This document shows positions 1 to 6,626 of a stretch of 15,349 nucleotides of DNA, piece by piece. Source of the stretch: JAGVXD01 sp964554415 (GTDB taxonomy: Archaea > Nanobdellota > Nanobdellia > Pacearchaeales > GW2011-AR1). The DNA lies in NCBI GenBank assembly GCA_964554415.1, contig CAZKON010000022.1:1-15349 (forward strand), written 5' to 3'. How positions within the stretch are numbered: position 1 is the first letter of the stretch; the number at the start of each line of letters is the position of its first letter. The notes beneath the pieces were generated by a model, which did not search any database, was not told the origin of the DNA, and saw only the letters and a program-made list of their open reading frames with translations. The position numbers and the translations under genes were made by a program.

Positions 1-80
1 AAGCTGGTTGGATTCTTGTACCTTATTTATTGTGGGTTGGTTTTGCAATTGTTTTAAATTACTTGTCTGTTTGGGGTTGA
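1..80 (+). CDS. TspO/MBR-family protein, C-terminal end (partial at window edge)
   Basis: The frame beginning at base 3 is open from the window edge to a TGA at 78-80. It encodes the last 25 residues of a membrane protein. The string LVPYLLWVGFAIVLNYLSVW closely matches the last helix of TspO/MBR (tryptophan-rich sensory/translocator) proteins, whose usual ending is a PYLxWVxFAxxLN pattern followed by an aromatic-rich tail. Family members are five-helix membrane proteins that bind porphyrins and other hydrophobic ligands. Only this helix is visible, so the start, the ligand site and the operon context lie outside the window. The assignment rests on one motif but the motif is distinctive. Confidence 0.72.
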   Translation, partial: AGWILVPYLLWVGFAIVLNYLSVWG

Positions 81-126
81 TTTATTTAGTTGTTGGCCAA
101 ACATATGGGAGATCAGGGGATTCTTT

Positions 127-322
127 TCAATTAAATTTAGAATAATATTCATTATACTTTCTTAGTAGATTGCCTTTATGAGATGAATGAAATTTTTTAT
201 CTTCTTCGATTTCAGGTAATAATGATTTGAGATCATTTCTTATTTGATCTACCTTGTCAAGGATGTTTATCTTTTTCCCTTATCTGAGTGTTGATAAATA
301 TCTTGTCTTTGTTTTTTGCCAT
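127..322 (-). pseudogene. Small 64-residue gene broken by one extra base in an A/G run
   Basis: On the minus strand an ATG at 322 opens a frame starting MAKNKDKIFINTQIRE that stops at 257-259. A second frame just downstream, shifted by one base, runs on from the GGGAAAAAG run at about 271-279 and ends with TGA at 127-129 (…LLRKYNEYYSKFN). Removing one base from the run joins both into a lysine-rich 64-residue soluble protein, and the interval is 196 nt, exactly 65 codons plus one base. A TATA-like box is centred 25 nt before the ATG. I do not recognise the family; the middle (ILDKVDQIRNDLKSLLPEI) looks helical. Either a genuine frameshift or a homopolymer sequencing error would explain it. 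Confidence 0.5.
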
Positions 323-342
323 ATACATTTTAGTTTTCTCCG

Positions 343-351
343 TTTTATAAA
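343..351 (-). promoter_or_regulatory. TATA-like box for the small frameshifted gene
   Basis: The minus strand reads TTTATAAAA here. Its centre lies about 25 nt before the ATG at 322, the usual spacing for a leaderless archaeal transcript. This favours 322 over the in-frame ATG at 328 as the start. Confidence 0.5.
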
Positions 352-412
352 GTCGGTATCCCGCTATCCTACCATTATAAAGAATTAGCTATTTTCGCTT
401 GGTGTCGATGGG

Positions 413-490
413 TCAGAGGCCCGTGATTGAACCCGCAAGGAGTCCAAGGATAAAAGCAAGGAAGATGATGAGAAGAGTTTCGAGAAACAT
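413..490 (-). CDS. 25-residue membrane peptide, possibly the remnant N-terminus of a TctA/DUF112-type permease
   Basis: An ATG at 488-490 follows the OB-fold gene's TAA (492-494) by one base and opens a 25-codon frame, MFLETLLIIFLAFILGLLAG then SITGL, ending in TGA. It is almost entirely one transmembrane helix. The spacing indicates translational coupling to the OB-fold gene. The glycine pattern (LGLLAG…TGL, with a proline codon just past the stop) resembles the N-terminus of TctA-like/DUF112 permeases, which continue into a GLxPG motif. I infer a transporter gene cut off after its first helix; a real small membrane protein is the alternative. The same frame reaches another stop within 8 codons. 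Confidence 0.4.
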   Translation of the reverse strand: MFLETLLIIFLAFILGLLAGSITGL

Positions 491-491
491 C

Positions 492-824
492 TTAAGAGAT
501 AATCTCGAGTTTTGTGACTTCGAGCGTTATTTTTTTGCCGAAACTAGAAAACCGCGCTTCTGCTTTTATGTGCTTGTTCTTGAGGGAACCTATATCTCGG
601 CAGTTACAGGAAAGAGAGAGTTTGTTATCTAGAGCGAGTATGCGTGTGTTTGCATAGTGTTGTTCTGCTATGACTATGCCTGAAACAGAGACTTTTTGGT
701 TTTCTTCAAGAGCTACAAGATCTGCGGGAGAAGAGATATTTTTTGCAGGCAGGAACAAGAGTATGCTCGCGAGAACAGTCAGGCAGAGCACGGCGAGCAA
801 GAGTGCAAGGCGTTGGTTTGGCAT
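492..824 (-). CDS. Membrane-anchored OB-fold protein
   Basis: A 110-residue protein. Residues 6-27 form a hydrophobic signal anchor (LALLLAVLCLTVLASILLFL), after which the chain should lie outside the membrane. Residues about 33-110 have the alternating pattern of a small five-stranded OB-fold (ENQKVSVSGIV…LSLSCNC…KHIKAEARFSSFGKKITLEVTKLEII), like the tRNA_anti/OB domains of many short archaeal membrane-anchored proteins. Two cysteines near residue 73 (CNC) might bind metal or form a disulphide. The ligand is unknown; such domains bind oligonucleotides or oligosaccharides. It is divergent from TyrRS and seems to share its TATA element; a short membrane peptide follows one base after its stop. 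Confidence 0.65.
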   Translation of the reverse strand: MPNQRLALLLAVLCLTVLASILLFLPAKNISSPADLVALEENQKVSVSGIVIAEQHYANTRILALDNKLSLSCNCRDIGSLKNKHIKAEARFSSFGKKITLEVTKLEIIS

Positions 825-844
825 ATAAAGATAAAGGAGAAAGG

Positions 845-850
845 TTTAAA
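845..850. promoter_or_regulatory. Shared palindromic TATA element for two divergent leaderless genes
   Basis: The 49-bp gap between the two start codons contains one strong AT element, TTTAAA, which reads the same on both strands. Its centre is 26.5 nt from the TyrRS ATG (874) and 23.5 nt from the OB-fold ATG (824). Both distances fit a leaderless archaeal promoter, so one TATA site probably serves both directions. Confidence 0.6.
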
Positions 851-873
851 TTAGATTTCGGCATTGAAAAAGG

Positions 874-1989
874 ATGAAAGGGAAGGAAGGAAAGAAGGAA
901 AAAAATGCGGAATTAAGTGTTGATGAGAGAGTTGAGCTTATCAAGGGTGTTGGAGAAGGAGGAGAAATTATCGATGAGACAGAATTGAGAGGTTTATTAG
1001 AGAAGAAAGCACGGCCTGTTGCTTATGATGGATTTGAGCCAAGCGGACTTGCCCATATCCCTTTTGGTCTTCTCAGAGCTGAAAATCTGAAACAAATGCT
1101 GAAAGCAGGAGTGCATTTTAGACTATGGCTTGCAGATTATTTTGCGTTTATCAATAACAAACTCGGAGGAGATTTAGGAAGAATAAGAAGAGCAGGAGAA
1201 TATTTTATCGAAGTATGGAAAGCATGCGGGATTGATACTAACAAAGTTGAAGTTATTTGGGCGTCTGATAGAATGAATAAACTTGAGTATTGGGATCGCG
1301 TTCTGAGAATTGCGAAAGAGACAACACTGAGTCGGAGTATGCGTGCGACGACAATCATGGGGCGAAAAGAAGGAGAATTACAGTCAACTGCACAATTGTT
1401 CTATCCGAGCATGCAAGTATCTGATATTTTTGAATTGGATGTTGACATATGTCAGCTTGGTCTGGACCAGAGGAGAGCAAACATCTTGGGCAGAGAGATG
1501 GCAAATAAACTTAAATGGAAAAAACCTGTGGTGGTGTCTCATCATATGATTCTCGGTTTACAGGGGATACAACAGGGAATGGATAAAGAAGAAGCAATAA
1601 TCGCAAGCAAAATGAGCAAGAGCAAGCCAGAAAGCTGTATTTATATGCATGATAGTGAAGAAGAAATCAGAAGAAAGATTGGGAAAGCATATTGTCCTGA
1701 GAAAATTATCGAAGGAAATCCTCTTTTTGATTATTTAAAATATCTTATTTTCCGCAGATACCCAGAAATTGCAATTGAAAGGCCAACAAAATTTGGCGGT
1801 AATGTCACACTAACCTATGTGCAACTTGAGGAATTTTATATAAAGGGAGATGTTCATCCTCTTGACTTGAAAAATACTGTTTCAAAGTATCTAAATGAAA
1901 TGATTCGACCGGTACGTGAATATTTTGAGACAAACAAACAGGCGAAAGCACTCTATGAAGAAATTAAAGCCTATGCGATCACACGCTAA
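874..1989 (+). CDS. tyrS: Tyrosyl-tRNA synthetase (archaeal/eukaryotic type)
   Basis: A 371-residue class I aminoacyl-tRNA synthetase that charges tRNA-Tyr with tyrosine in the cytoplasm. The Rossmann active site shows YDGFEPSG (51-58), the HIGH-equivalent HIPFG (61-65), the tyrosine/ATP pocket segment QLGLDQRRAN (194-203) and the KMSKS loop (246-250, in ASKMSKSKPESC). The GFEPSG form and the length fit the archaeal/eukaryotic branch, not the bacterial one; there is no C-terminal S4 domain. It starts with a lysine- and glutamate-rich segment (1-12) typical of AT-rich archaea. The ATG is chosen because TTTAAA lies 26.5 nt upstream. It converges with the DUF6159 gene, and the 115-bp gap holds two strong hairpins. 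Confidence 0.93.
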   Translation: MKGKEGKKEKNAELSVDERVELIKGVGEGGEIIDETELRGLLEKKARPVAYDGFEPSGLAHIPFGLLRAENLKQMLKAGVHFRLWLADYFAFINNKLGGDLGRIRRAGEYFIEVWKACGIDTNKVEVIWASDRMNKLEYWDRVLRIAKETTLSRSMRATTIMGRKEGELQSTAQLFYPSMQVSDIFELDVDICQLGLDQRRANILGREMANKLKWKKPVVVSHHMILGLQGIQQGMDKEEAIIASKMSKSKPESCIYMHDSEEEIRRKIGKAYCPEKIIEGNPLFDYLKYLIFRRYPEIAIERPTKFGGNVTLTYVQLEEFYIKGDVHPLDLKNTVSKYLNEMIRPVREYFETNKQAKALYEEIKAYAITR

Positions 1990-2013
1990 TCCTTCACTTC
2001 TGCGGTTTGATCA

Positions 2014-2067
2014 TGTCAAGGAACTTGACAGAAAACCGCTCCCTTCAGGGCGACGGTTGTTCCTTGA
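2014..2067. other. Hairpin after tyrS with two competing folds
   Basis: TCAAGGAAC (2016-2024) pairs perfectly with GTTCCTTGA (2059-2067). Inside, AACCG (2034-2038) pairs with CGGTT (2054-2058) and CCC (2041-2043) with GGG (2048-2050), leaving a one-sided 9-nt bulge (2025-2033). The left arm can instead form a smaller hairpin, TGTCAAG (2014-2020) with CTTGACA (2024-2030) around a GAA loop, so the two folds exclude each other. The element begins 24 bp past the tyrS stop. It may be a 3'-end or terminator structure or a small RNA; no function can be assigned. Confidence 0.45.
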
Positions 2068-2073
2068 GCATCC

Positions 2074-2130
2074 AAAGCACGAGCGCTCTCCCAAACCACA
2101 GCTTTTAAGCCGTGGTTTGCATCGTGCTTT
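2074..2130. other. Second hairpin of the same build, overlapping the DUF6159 stop
   Basis: AAAGCACGA (2074-2082) pairs with TCGTGCTTT (2122-2130), and CAAACCAC (2092-2099) pairs with GTGGTTTG (2112-2119). A 9-nt left bulge faces two bases, and GCTT/AAGC adds an inner pairing around the DUF6159 stop codon (2105-2107). The plan, a 9-bp outer stem, a 9-nt left bulge and an inner stem, repeats that of the hairpin at 2016-2067. The pair probably marks the 3' ends of the two convergent transcripts. Confidence 0.45.
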
Positions 2131-2968
2131 TGATTTCCTGAACAATACTATAATTCTTCGGTATTCTTTTGCCCGTGGCATAGGCATACAAGAGCGCTAC
2201 AAGAATGCCATTGATTGTTGTACTGAGAAGCATAAGTACAACAATCCAAATCAAGAGAAATATTCCTGTTATCGCCAAGAATAAATTATCACCTATTAGT
2301 ATTGCGCCAATGAAGGGTATGACTCCTAGCAAAGCTAATATAAAGAAAAGCGCGCCAGTTGTAAACTGCGCGGTAATGTTCTCCCCCCAAGTTTTGACAA
2401 ATAAATATTTTGAACGCTGGAGTGCTTTGAAAACTGAAAGGTCTTCAATTACTATCAAAGGTATAACAAAGAAACTGAAGAGATGCCAACCTGTTTCCAG
2501 AGTCGAAGCGCCAATATTGCTAGCTGTTTGTGCGCCTCGAGATTTTCCCCTGCCAAAATTACGAATTATCTGAATAAAGACTGTAACGAGAGTAAGGAAC
2601 ATTGCCCAGAATATAATTGAGATTATCCTTTTGGCAGGCAAAGATAAACCTGAATAAAACGTGGGGCTTTTTCCTTCACAGCGCTGTAGTGTGGAGGTTA
2701 TCACTGCTCCTTCGAAGAAAATAGAGACAGTGTATGCTGTGAAAAGGAAGAGAATGACAAATATGTAACGTGTCATGTTTGCCAGTGAAGGAGATGATAG
2801 AGAAATGATAAGTCCTGAGCCGATGGCAATGAAGAAAAAGAGTGCAATAATCCAGAGTACGCCCAAAGCTGCGCAGAGAGGGTAAAGAATAAGTTCTTTG
2901 TCCTGTTGTAAGACTTTGAGTGCGGCTTTGGTTAGCTGCCAGCCAGTACGAATTCTTTGGAATATCAT
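2105..2968 (-). CDS. DUF6159-family multi-pass membrane protein
   Basis: A 287-residue membrane protein with about six helices: roughly 28-56, 66-92, 113-136, 161-176, 203-227 and 230-265. It opens with a short amphipathic RIRTGWQLTKAALKVLQQDK segment, and its central block has WHLFSFFVIPLIVIED followed by ALQRSKYLFVKTWGENI. This W-x-x-x-FFV-P…E…RS…LF…TWGE pattern is what I associate with the DUF6159 family, found across archaea and bacteria with no established function. No enzyme motif is visible. It lies 70 bp downstream of the GTPase gene on the same strand and converges with tyrS, with the hairpin at 2074-2130 across its stop codon. Confidence 0.75.
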   Translation of the reverse strand: MIFQRIRTGWQLTKAALKVLQQDKELILYPLCAALGVLWIIALFFFIAIGSGLIISLSSPSLANMTRYIFVILFLFTAYTVSIFFEGAVITSTLQRCEGKSPTFYSGLSLPAKRIISIIFWAMFLTLVTVFIQIIRNFGRGKSRGAQTASNIGASTLETGWHLFSFFVIPLIVIEDLSVFKALQRSKYLFVKTWGENITAQFTTGALFFILALLGVIPFIGAILIGDNLFLAITGIFLLIWIVVLMLLSTTINGILVALLYAYATGKRIPKNYSIVQEIKSTMQTTA

Positions 2969-2993
2969 GTTTATTTATAAGAACACGAAAAGA

Positions 2994-3000
2994 GTATTTA
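2994..3000 (-). promoter_or_regulatory. Weak TATA-like box before the DUF6159 gene
   Basis: The minus strand reads TAAATAC here, centred about 29 nt before the ATG at 2968. A second AT-rich tract (TTATAAAT, about 2974-2981) is too close to the start for a leaderless promoter. The assignment is tentative. Confidence 0.3.
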
Positions 3001-3038
3001 TTCTTTCCTTAGAGGAGACGTGCCAATGCCTAAATCCT

Positions 3039-3947
3039 TTACTTTGTATGAAATTCAATAATATCTTTATCTTTGAGCGTATGAGAAAGACCGACGCGTT
3101 GGTTTGGGAATTTGCTGCTTGGTCCGGTAAGGCGCGCTTCTTTGACTTTCGTTGAGAATCCCTTGAGGATGCTTTCTGCAACGTTATATACTATTGCACC
3201 TTCCGGCAATACTACCGGAAGAGTAGCAGGAGGTTTGCCGGGTTCTTTTGTATAGACTCTAATGACACGCATGCCCTGCACAATTTGTTCTTTTACTTTA
3301 CTGATGTTTTCATTAGTGAGCGTTGAGACTAAGATTGCATTTAAGCGCTTGCTTTTGACAGTCATTTCAAGCTTACGACGCTGTTCCTCAGACAAGATAT
3401 CAACTTTTGTAACGATAATCAATCTTGTGCCATGTGCGCGTGTGAGATATTGTTCCAAATGTGGAAGGTCTTCTAACTTTTCAATCACTAAAAGCAGACA
3501 GTCTGCGGTGTTTACAAGACCAATATCAAACGTTTCGCTTGTTACTGCAGGAAGATCAACAATCTGCGCTCTTACCCCCTGATAATCCATCGTGCCTAAC
3601 TCTGGCTCCTGTGTGGTAAATGGCAGTGACGAGATGTAAGGTCGTGCATTTGTGAGAGAGGCAAGCAATGCTGATTTTCCCGCGTTTGGCAAACCTATGA
3701 GTGCACATTGATATCCCTCTTTTTTTATAGTTCTACGCGAAGATTTGCCCACTGAACGACCTTTTTCTTTTTTCTCCAGAAATTTTTTCAGGCGAGAACG
3801 TAGTAAGGCAAGCAAGTTCTCAGAACCTTTATGGCGAGGAGCAGTGCGAATCATTTCTTCAAGACAACGTATTTTTTCTTCCAGTGTCTGAGCTTCTAAA
3901 TAAGCTTTTTCTGCTTTTAGGTATTCATATCCTGCGTTGATTGGCAT
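3039..3947 (-). CDS. DRG/OBG-like GTPase with C-terminal TGS domain
   Basis: A 302-residue TRAFAC-class GTPase. A charged helical N-terminus (1-75) precedes the G domain: G1 GLPNAGKS (85-92), switch-I FTTQEPE (110-116), G3 DLPA (131-134) and G4 TKVD (180-183). A TGS domain follows (about 225-300; PEGAIVYNVAESILKGF… ending DKDIIEFHTK). This order matches the DRG/OBG family, which acts in translation and ribosome biogenesis. The G3 motif is normally DxPG; alanine replaces the glycine that contacts the gamma-phosphate, and the usual acidic switch-II stretch is different (VTSETFD). Start ATG 3947 fits a TATA element 24.5 nt upstream, shared with the divergent M16 gene. Confidence 0.85.
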   Translation of the reverse strand: MPINAGYEYLKAEKAYLEAQTLEEKIRCLEEMIRTAPRHKGSENLLALLRSRLKKFLEKKEKGRSVGKSSRRTIKKEGYQCALIGLPNAGKSALLASLTNARPYISSLPFTTQEPELGTMDYQGVRAQIVDLPAVTSETFDIGLVNTADCLLLVIEKLEDLPHLEQYLTRAHGTRLIIVTKVDILSEEQRRKLEMTVKSKRLNAILVSTLTNENISKVKEQIVQGMRVIRVYTKEPGKPPATLPVVLPEGAIVYNVAESILKGFSTKVKEARLTGPSSKFPNQRVGLSHTLKDKDIIEFHTK

Positions 3948-3967
3948 AAAGAAAGATAGAAGAAAGG

Positions 3968-3975
3968 TTTATTAA
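3968..3975. promoter_or_regulatory. Shared TATA element for GTPase and M16 peptidase genes
   Basis: TTTATTAA (TTAATAAA on the other strand) is the only strong AT element in the 49-bp gap. Its centre is about 25 nt from both ATGs (3947 minus, 3997 plus). This repeats the arrangement at 845-850 and decides in favour of ATG 3997 over an upstream in-frame TTG at 3991. Confidence 0.55.
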
Positions 3976-3996
3976 GCGTTTTCTTTTTTATTGAAG

Positions 3997-5193
3997 ATGG
4001 AACTTCTTCGTAAAAAACTAAATAACGGAATGACTGTGATATGCGAGAAGCGCGACCTGCCTGTTGTTGCAGTGAGCATTTCTAATCGGTTTGGAGCAGG
4101 AGTTGAAAATGCAAAGATTAAGGGAATATCTCATTTCATTGAACATATGGTTTTTACCGGCACGAAAACACGGACACATGAAGATATTACCAGAGAAATT
4201 GAGAAAAAAGGAGGAATAATTAATGCATTTACTGCTAACGAAGTTACTTCTTTTTGGTTCAAATTACCGAGCGAGCATGTTTTCTCTGGTTTGGAGATTT
4301 TGCAGGATATTCTCTCGAACCCTGTTTTTCCTGCGGAGAAATTTGAGAAAGAGAAGAAAGTTATTACAGAAGAGATTAAAATGTATCATGATGAGCCACA
4401 GAGAGCGGTATACGATGCACTTATTGGGAATCTCTATGAGAAGCCGTTTGGCATGAGTATTGCAGGAACTAAAATGACTGTTTCTGCACTTGAAAGAGAT
4501 TTTGTTCTTGATTATTTTAGAGAGCACTATTCGCCTGAACAATATATTGTAACAATTGTGGGAGATGTTGATTTTGAGGCGGTCTGTTCTTGGTTGGAGA
4601 AGAAATTCCTTACGGGAAAGAAGAAAGCAATCGGAATAAAAATTACAAAGCAGAATAAGGAAAGTGTTGAAGAGCGAGATGGCATTGAGCAAGCGCATTT
4701 TCTTTTCGGAGTGCATGCCCCTTTGATATATGAGAAAGAATATGCTGTGCTGGAAGTGCTTGATGCGTGGCTTGCCAACGGGATGTCTTCACATCTTTTT
4801 CTGACGATTCGCGAGCAGAAAGGTCTTGCGTATATTGTTCAAAGCACATTGAATAGTGAGAAAAGCCATTCTTATTATACTATTTATGCAGGAACGCGCA
4901 AAGAGGCGATTGGAGAAGTGAAAAGATTAATTTTGGAGGGATTTGAGGATGTGCAGAAAATGAGTGAGCAAGAGCTGAAAGAGGCAAAAGAGCGTTTGAT
5001 TGGATTGCAACAGATATCTAAAGAGGAAAGCTCGCGCGTAATGATGGAACTTTTGTTTTATGAGCTGGCGACACGAGCCGAAGAGTATTATAAACGGGAG
5101 AAAAGAATTAAAGCGGTGAAACTTGAAGAAGTGAAGAATTTGGCTAGAGAGATGGTAAAAAAGCATTCGACAGCTGCGATTGTGCCAAAATAA
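3997..5193 (+). CDS. M16-family zinc metallopeptidase (pitrilysin/insulinase type)
   Basis: A 398-residue protein. The inverted zinc motif HFIEH (46-50) provides two histidine ligands and the catalytic glutamate; ITEEIKMYHDEP (123-134) holds the downstream glutamate ligand about 75 residues later, the normal spacing. The C-terminal half-domain carries REQKGLAY (272-279), the Arg/Tyr pair that completes the active site. The size, two M16 half-domains without further repeats, matches the single-chain processing-peptidase-like members of bacteria and some archaea, which degrade or trim peptides. I see no signal peptide, so it is probably cytoplasmic. An upstream in-frame TTG at 3991 would add only two residues and fits the promoter less well. 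Confidence 0.92.
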   Translation: MELLRKKLNNGMTVICEKRDLPVVAVSISNRFGAGVENAKIKGISHFIEHMVFTGTKTRTHEDITREIEKKGGIINAFTANEVTSFWFKLPSEHVFSGLEILQDILSNPVFPAEKFEKEKKVITEEIKMYHDEPQRAVYDALIGNLYEKPFGMSIAGTKMTVSALERDFVLDYFREHYSPEQYIVTIVGDVDFEAVCSWLEKKFLTGKKKAIGIKITKQNKESVEERDGIEQAHFLFGVHAPLIYEKEYAVLEVLDAWLANGMSSHLFLTIREQKGLAYIVQSTLNSEKSHSYYTIYAGTRKEAIGEVKRLILEGFEDVQKMSEQELKEAKERLIGLQQISKEESSRVMMELLFYELATRAEEYYKREKRIKAVKLEEVKNLAREMVKKHSTAAIVPK

Positions 5194-5235
5194 AACTATC
5201 TTTTACTGTTTGAGTGCATTGCAAAAAAGGTTATT

Positions 5236-5282
5236 ATAGGGAATCACATACAAATATTACGATTATTAAAGTGATTCCCTAT
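5236..5282. repeat. 12-bp perfect inverted repeat in a convergent intergenic gap
   Basis: ATAGGGAATCAC (5236-5247) and GTGATTCCCTAT (5271-5282) are perfect inverted arms around a 23-nt AT-rich loop. It lies in the 170-bp gap between the convergent M16 and nuclease genes, 43 bp past the M16 stop. No target duplication flanks it, so I do not call it a MITE. It may be a bidirectional transcript-end structure. Confidence 0.5.
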
Positions 5283-5321
5283 CTATCGAACAACTAAAGA
5301 ACTACGAATATTAAAGTTATT
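5256..5321. repeat. Two imperfect 21-nt direct repeats
   Basis: The 21-mers at 5256-5276 and 5301-5321 share 18 of 21 bases around a TATTAAAGT core. The first spans the loop and the start of the right arm of the inverted repeat at 5236-5282. The rest of this gap shows no gene. The role is unknown. Confidence 0.35.
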
Positions 5322-5363
5322 TGATATAACAAGATGTCACTTTTTATAATGAAAGAACTGATT

Positions 5364-6056
5364 TTATGCTCTATCACGTTGCAATACTTCATAGGATTCG
5401 TTCAATATCGTGTAGAGAGAAATTGCTTTTTCCCCTATTATCGGTTTGAGTTCTTTTTCTGATGCCAGAAATATATTTTTGAGAGTCTTAAAGTGTGCAA
5501 GCAATTTCTTGGCTGTTGCTGGGCCGATGCCTGGAAAGCCTTCGAGAATATATTGAAGTTGTTCTTCTTTTGTTTCCGGAAGACGAGAGAGGCGAAGAGA
5601 AATTTCTGAAGAGGGCTTCCTGCGAGCAAGCAAGGAAAGATAATTGGCTGTATCGGATTCGCTTTCTGTGAGAATGAGTGGCATTTTTTCTTGTAATGCG
5701 AGGGAGAGAAAGAAGCCGCGGATGGCATTTTCATGGAGCACTTCGTTGTTTGTTAGAGCATCTGAATGACCTTCGATGATTATTAGCGAGGAAGAATATT
5801 GCTTTAGATTTTTTATCTGGGTGAAGATGCGTTTACTGACAATTGATGATTTGAGGTCTTGAATCGTTTTTCTTTCTATTGCGATATTGTTAATAAGGTA
5901 GTCTGCTACTTCAAGATGCTGGAACTGGAAGGGAATTTCAAGACAGGAGAGTTCTGCTGGGACGAGAGAGTTTTTTTCGTGGATGTCAATGATTATTTTT
6001 GAGGGTGCGGGCAGAGAGCGAAGCGGTTTTGATGAGAAGATATTGTGGAAAGTCAT
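5364..6056 (-). CDS. XPF/Hef-type ERCC4 nuclease with helix-hairpin-helix domain
   Basis: A 230-residue structure-specific nuclease. The ERCC4 nuclease core is residues about 20-140: IDIHEK (23-28, the DxRE-like acidic pair), ADY (51-53), and the hallmark ERK (61-63) followed by DLKSSIVSKRIFTQ (67-80). A tandem HhH domain follows at about 165-220 with GFPGIGPATAKKLL (173-186). This is the C-terminal half of archaeal Hef or stand-alone archaeal XPF, which cut forked or flap DNA at stalled replication forks, usually as a dimer through HhH. The first 18 residues are poorly conserved. Its ATG overlaps the vapC stop by 4 bp (ATGA), so it is probably translated from the vapBC transcript. The Hef-type helicase lies 4.6 kb upstream on the same strand. 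Confidence 0.88.
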   Translation of the reverse strand: MTFHNIFSSKPLRSLPAPSKIIIDIHEKNSLVPAELSCLEIPFQFQHLEVADYLINNIAIERKTIQDLKSSIVSKRIFTQIKNLKQYSSSLIIIEGHSDALTNNEVLHENAIRGFFLSLALQEKMPLILTESESDTANYLSLLARRKPSSEISLRLSRLPETKEEQLQYILEGFPGIGPATAKKLLAHFKTLKNIFLASEKELKPIIGEKAISLYTILNESYEVLQRDRA

Positions 6057-6433
6057 AGCATAATTGCATTGAATGAACGGAAATGTTCATCACCTGTGAC
6101 TACTTTTGCATCGAGAGCCAGGGCTGAAGCAAGAATGAGTGCGTCAGCCATACCCCAATTCTTTATCTTTTTCTTATTTTCTTCATTTATTATTCCTGCA
6201 GAGCGTGCGAGTCTAGCATCTACTACAACAACTTTAGTTCTTGCAATAATAAAATTAAAGTCTTCTTCAAAGTTCTTACCTTCACGTTTATATTTATCTG
6301 TAAGTTCTGCGATAGTTATTGAAGATGTTGCACTTTCCCCACTTTCGATATATTTCTTCGCAATTTTTCCCTTTTCAGTCCCATTAAAATATTCTATCCA
6401 TGCATGTGAATCAATTAGATATTTATAGCTCAT
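6053..6433 (-). CDS. vapC: VapC-type PIN-domain toxin
   Basis: A 126-residue PIN-domain ribonuclease, the usual size for VapC. The acidic metal-binding residues are in place: D8 in YLIDSHAWIEYF, E43 in TIAEL, D97 in WGMADALILASA and D115 in VTGDEHF. VapC toxins cut specific RNAs, often tRNA or rRNA, and are held inactive by the partner antitoxin. The gene starts 11 bp inside the end of the antitoxin gene and ends with TGA overlapping the nuclease ATG, so three genes form one tightly coupled unit. All four acidic residues being present suggests an active enzyme. Confidence 0.9.
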   Translation of the reverse strand: MSYKYLIDSHAWIEYFNGTEKGKIAKKYIESGESATSSITIAELTDKYKREGKNFEEDFNFIIARTKVVVVDARLARSAGIINEENKKKIKNWGMADALILASALALDAKVVTGDEHFRSFNAIML

Positions 6434-6626
6434 GAGATGCAGCGCGCTCGTTTTCTTTAAAAGGTTTGAGCGATTTTAGCTGTGAACCAAATCGCGATGA
6501 GGGCAGGTTTTCCGCCTTTTTTGCTATTTTAAGTATTGTTTCATCCATGCTTCGTGCATCTAATTTTCGTTTAAGGTACATAAGAAGTTGAGCTGTGCTT
6601 TCTTTTACTGCAATCGTTGTTTCCAT
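6423..6626 (-). CDS. vapB: VapB-type antitoxin
   Basis: A 67-residue protein directly upstream of vapC and overlapping it by 11 bp, the standard antitoxin-first order. The N-terminus (METTIAVKESTAQLLMYLKR) fits a ribbon-helix-helix DNA-binding fold, one strand followed by a helix; the rest (to NERAASHEL) is a charged tail likely to wrap the toxin. The family is assigned from size, position and the N-terminal pattern, since antitoxins diverge fast. The TATA box lies 26.5 nt upstream, with an inverted repeat between it and the ATG, consistent with autoregulation. Confidence 0.75.
   Translation of the reverse strand: METTIAVKESTAQLLMYLKRKLDARSMDETILKIAKKAENLPSSRFGSQLKSLKPFKENERAASHEL

Noticed and set aside
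399..632. Plus-strand 77-codon open frame
   Set aside because: It lies antisense to the OB-fold gene and the membrane peptide, has no promoter, and its arginine-rich product looks like a shadow of those genes.
3991..3996. TTG start for the M16 peptidase, and similar TTG starts at 12206, 12925 and 14752
   Set aside because: An ATG lies just downstream in each case. For the first three it fits a TATA box at leaderless spacing better; the region from 14752 overlaps the preceding gene.
5236..5282. Second MITE
   Set aside because: The inverted arms are clear, but there is no flanking target duplication and the arms do not resemble the ends of the element at 13583.
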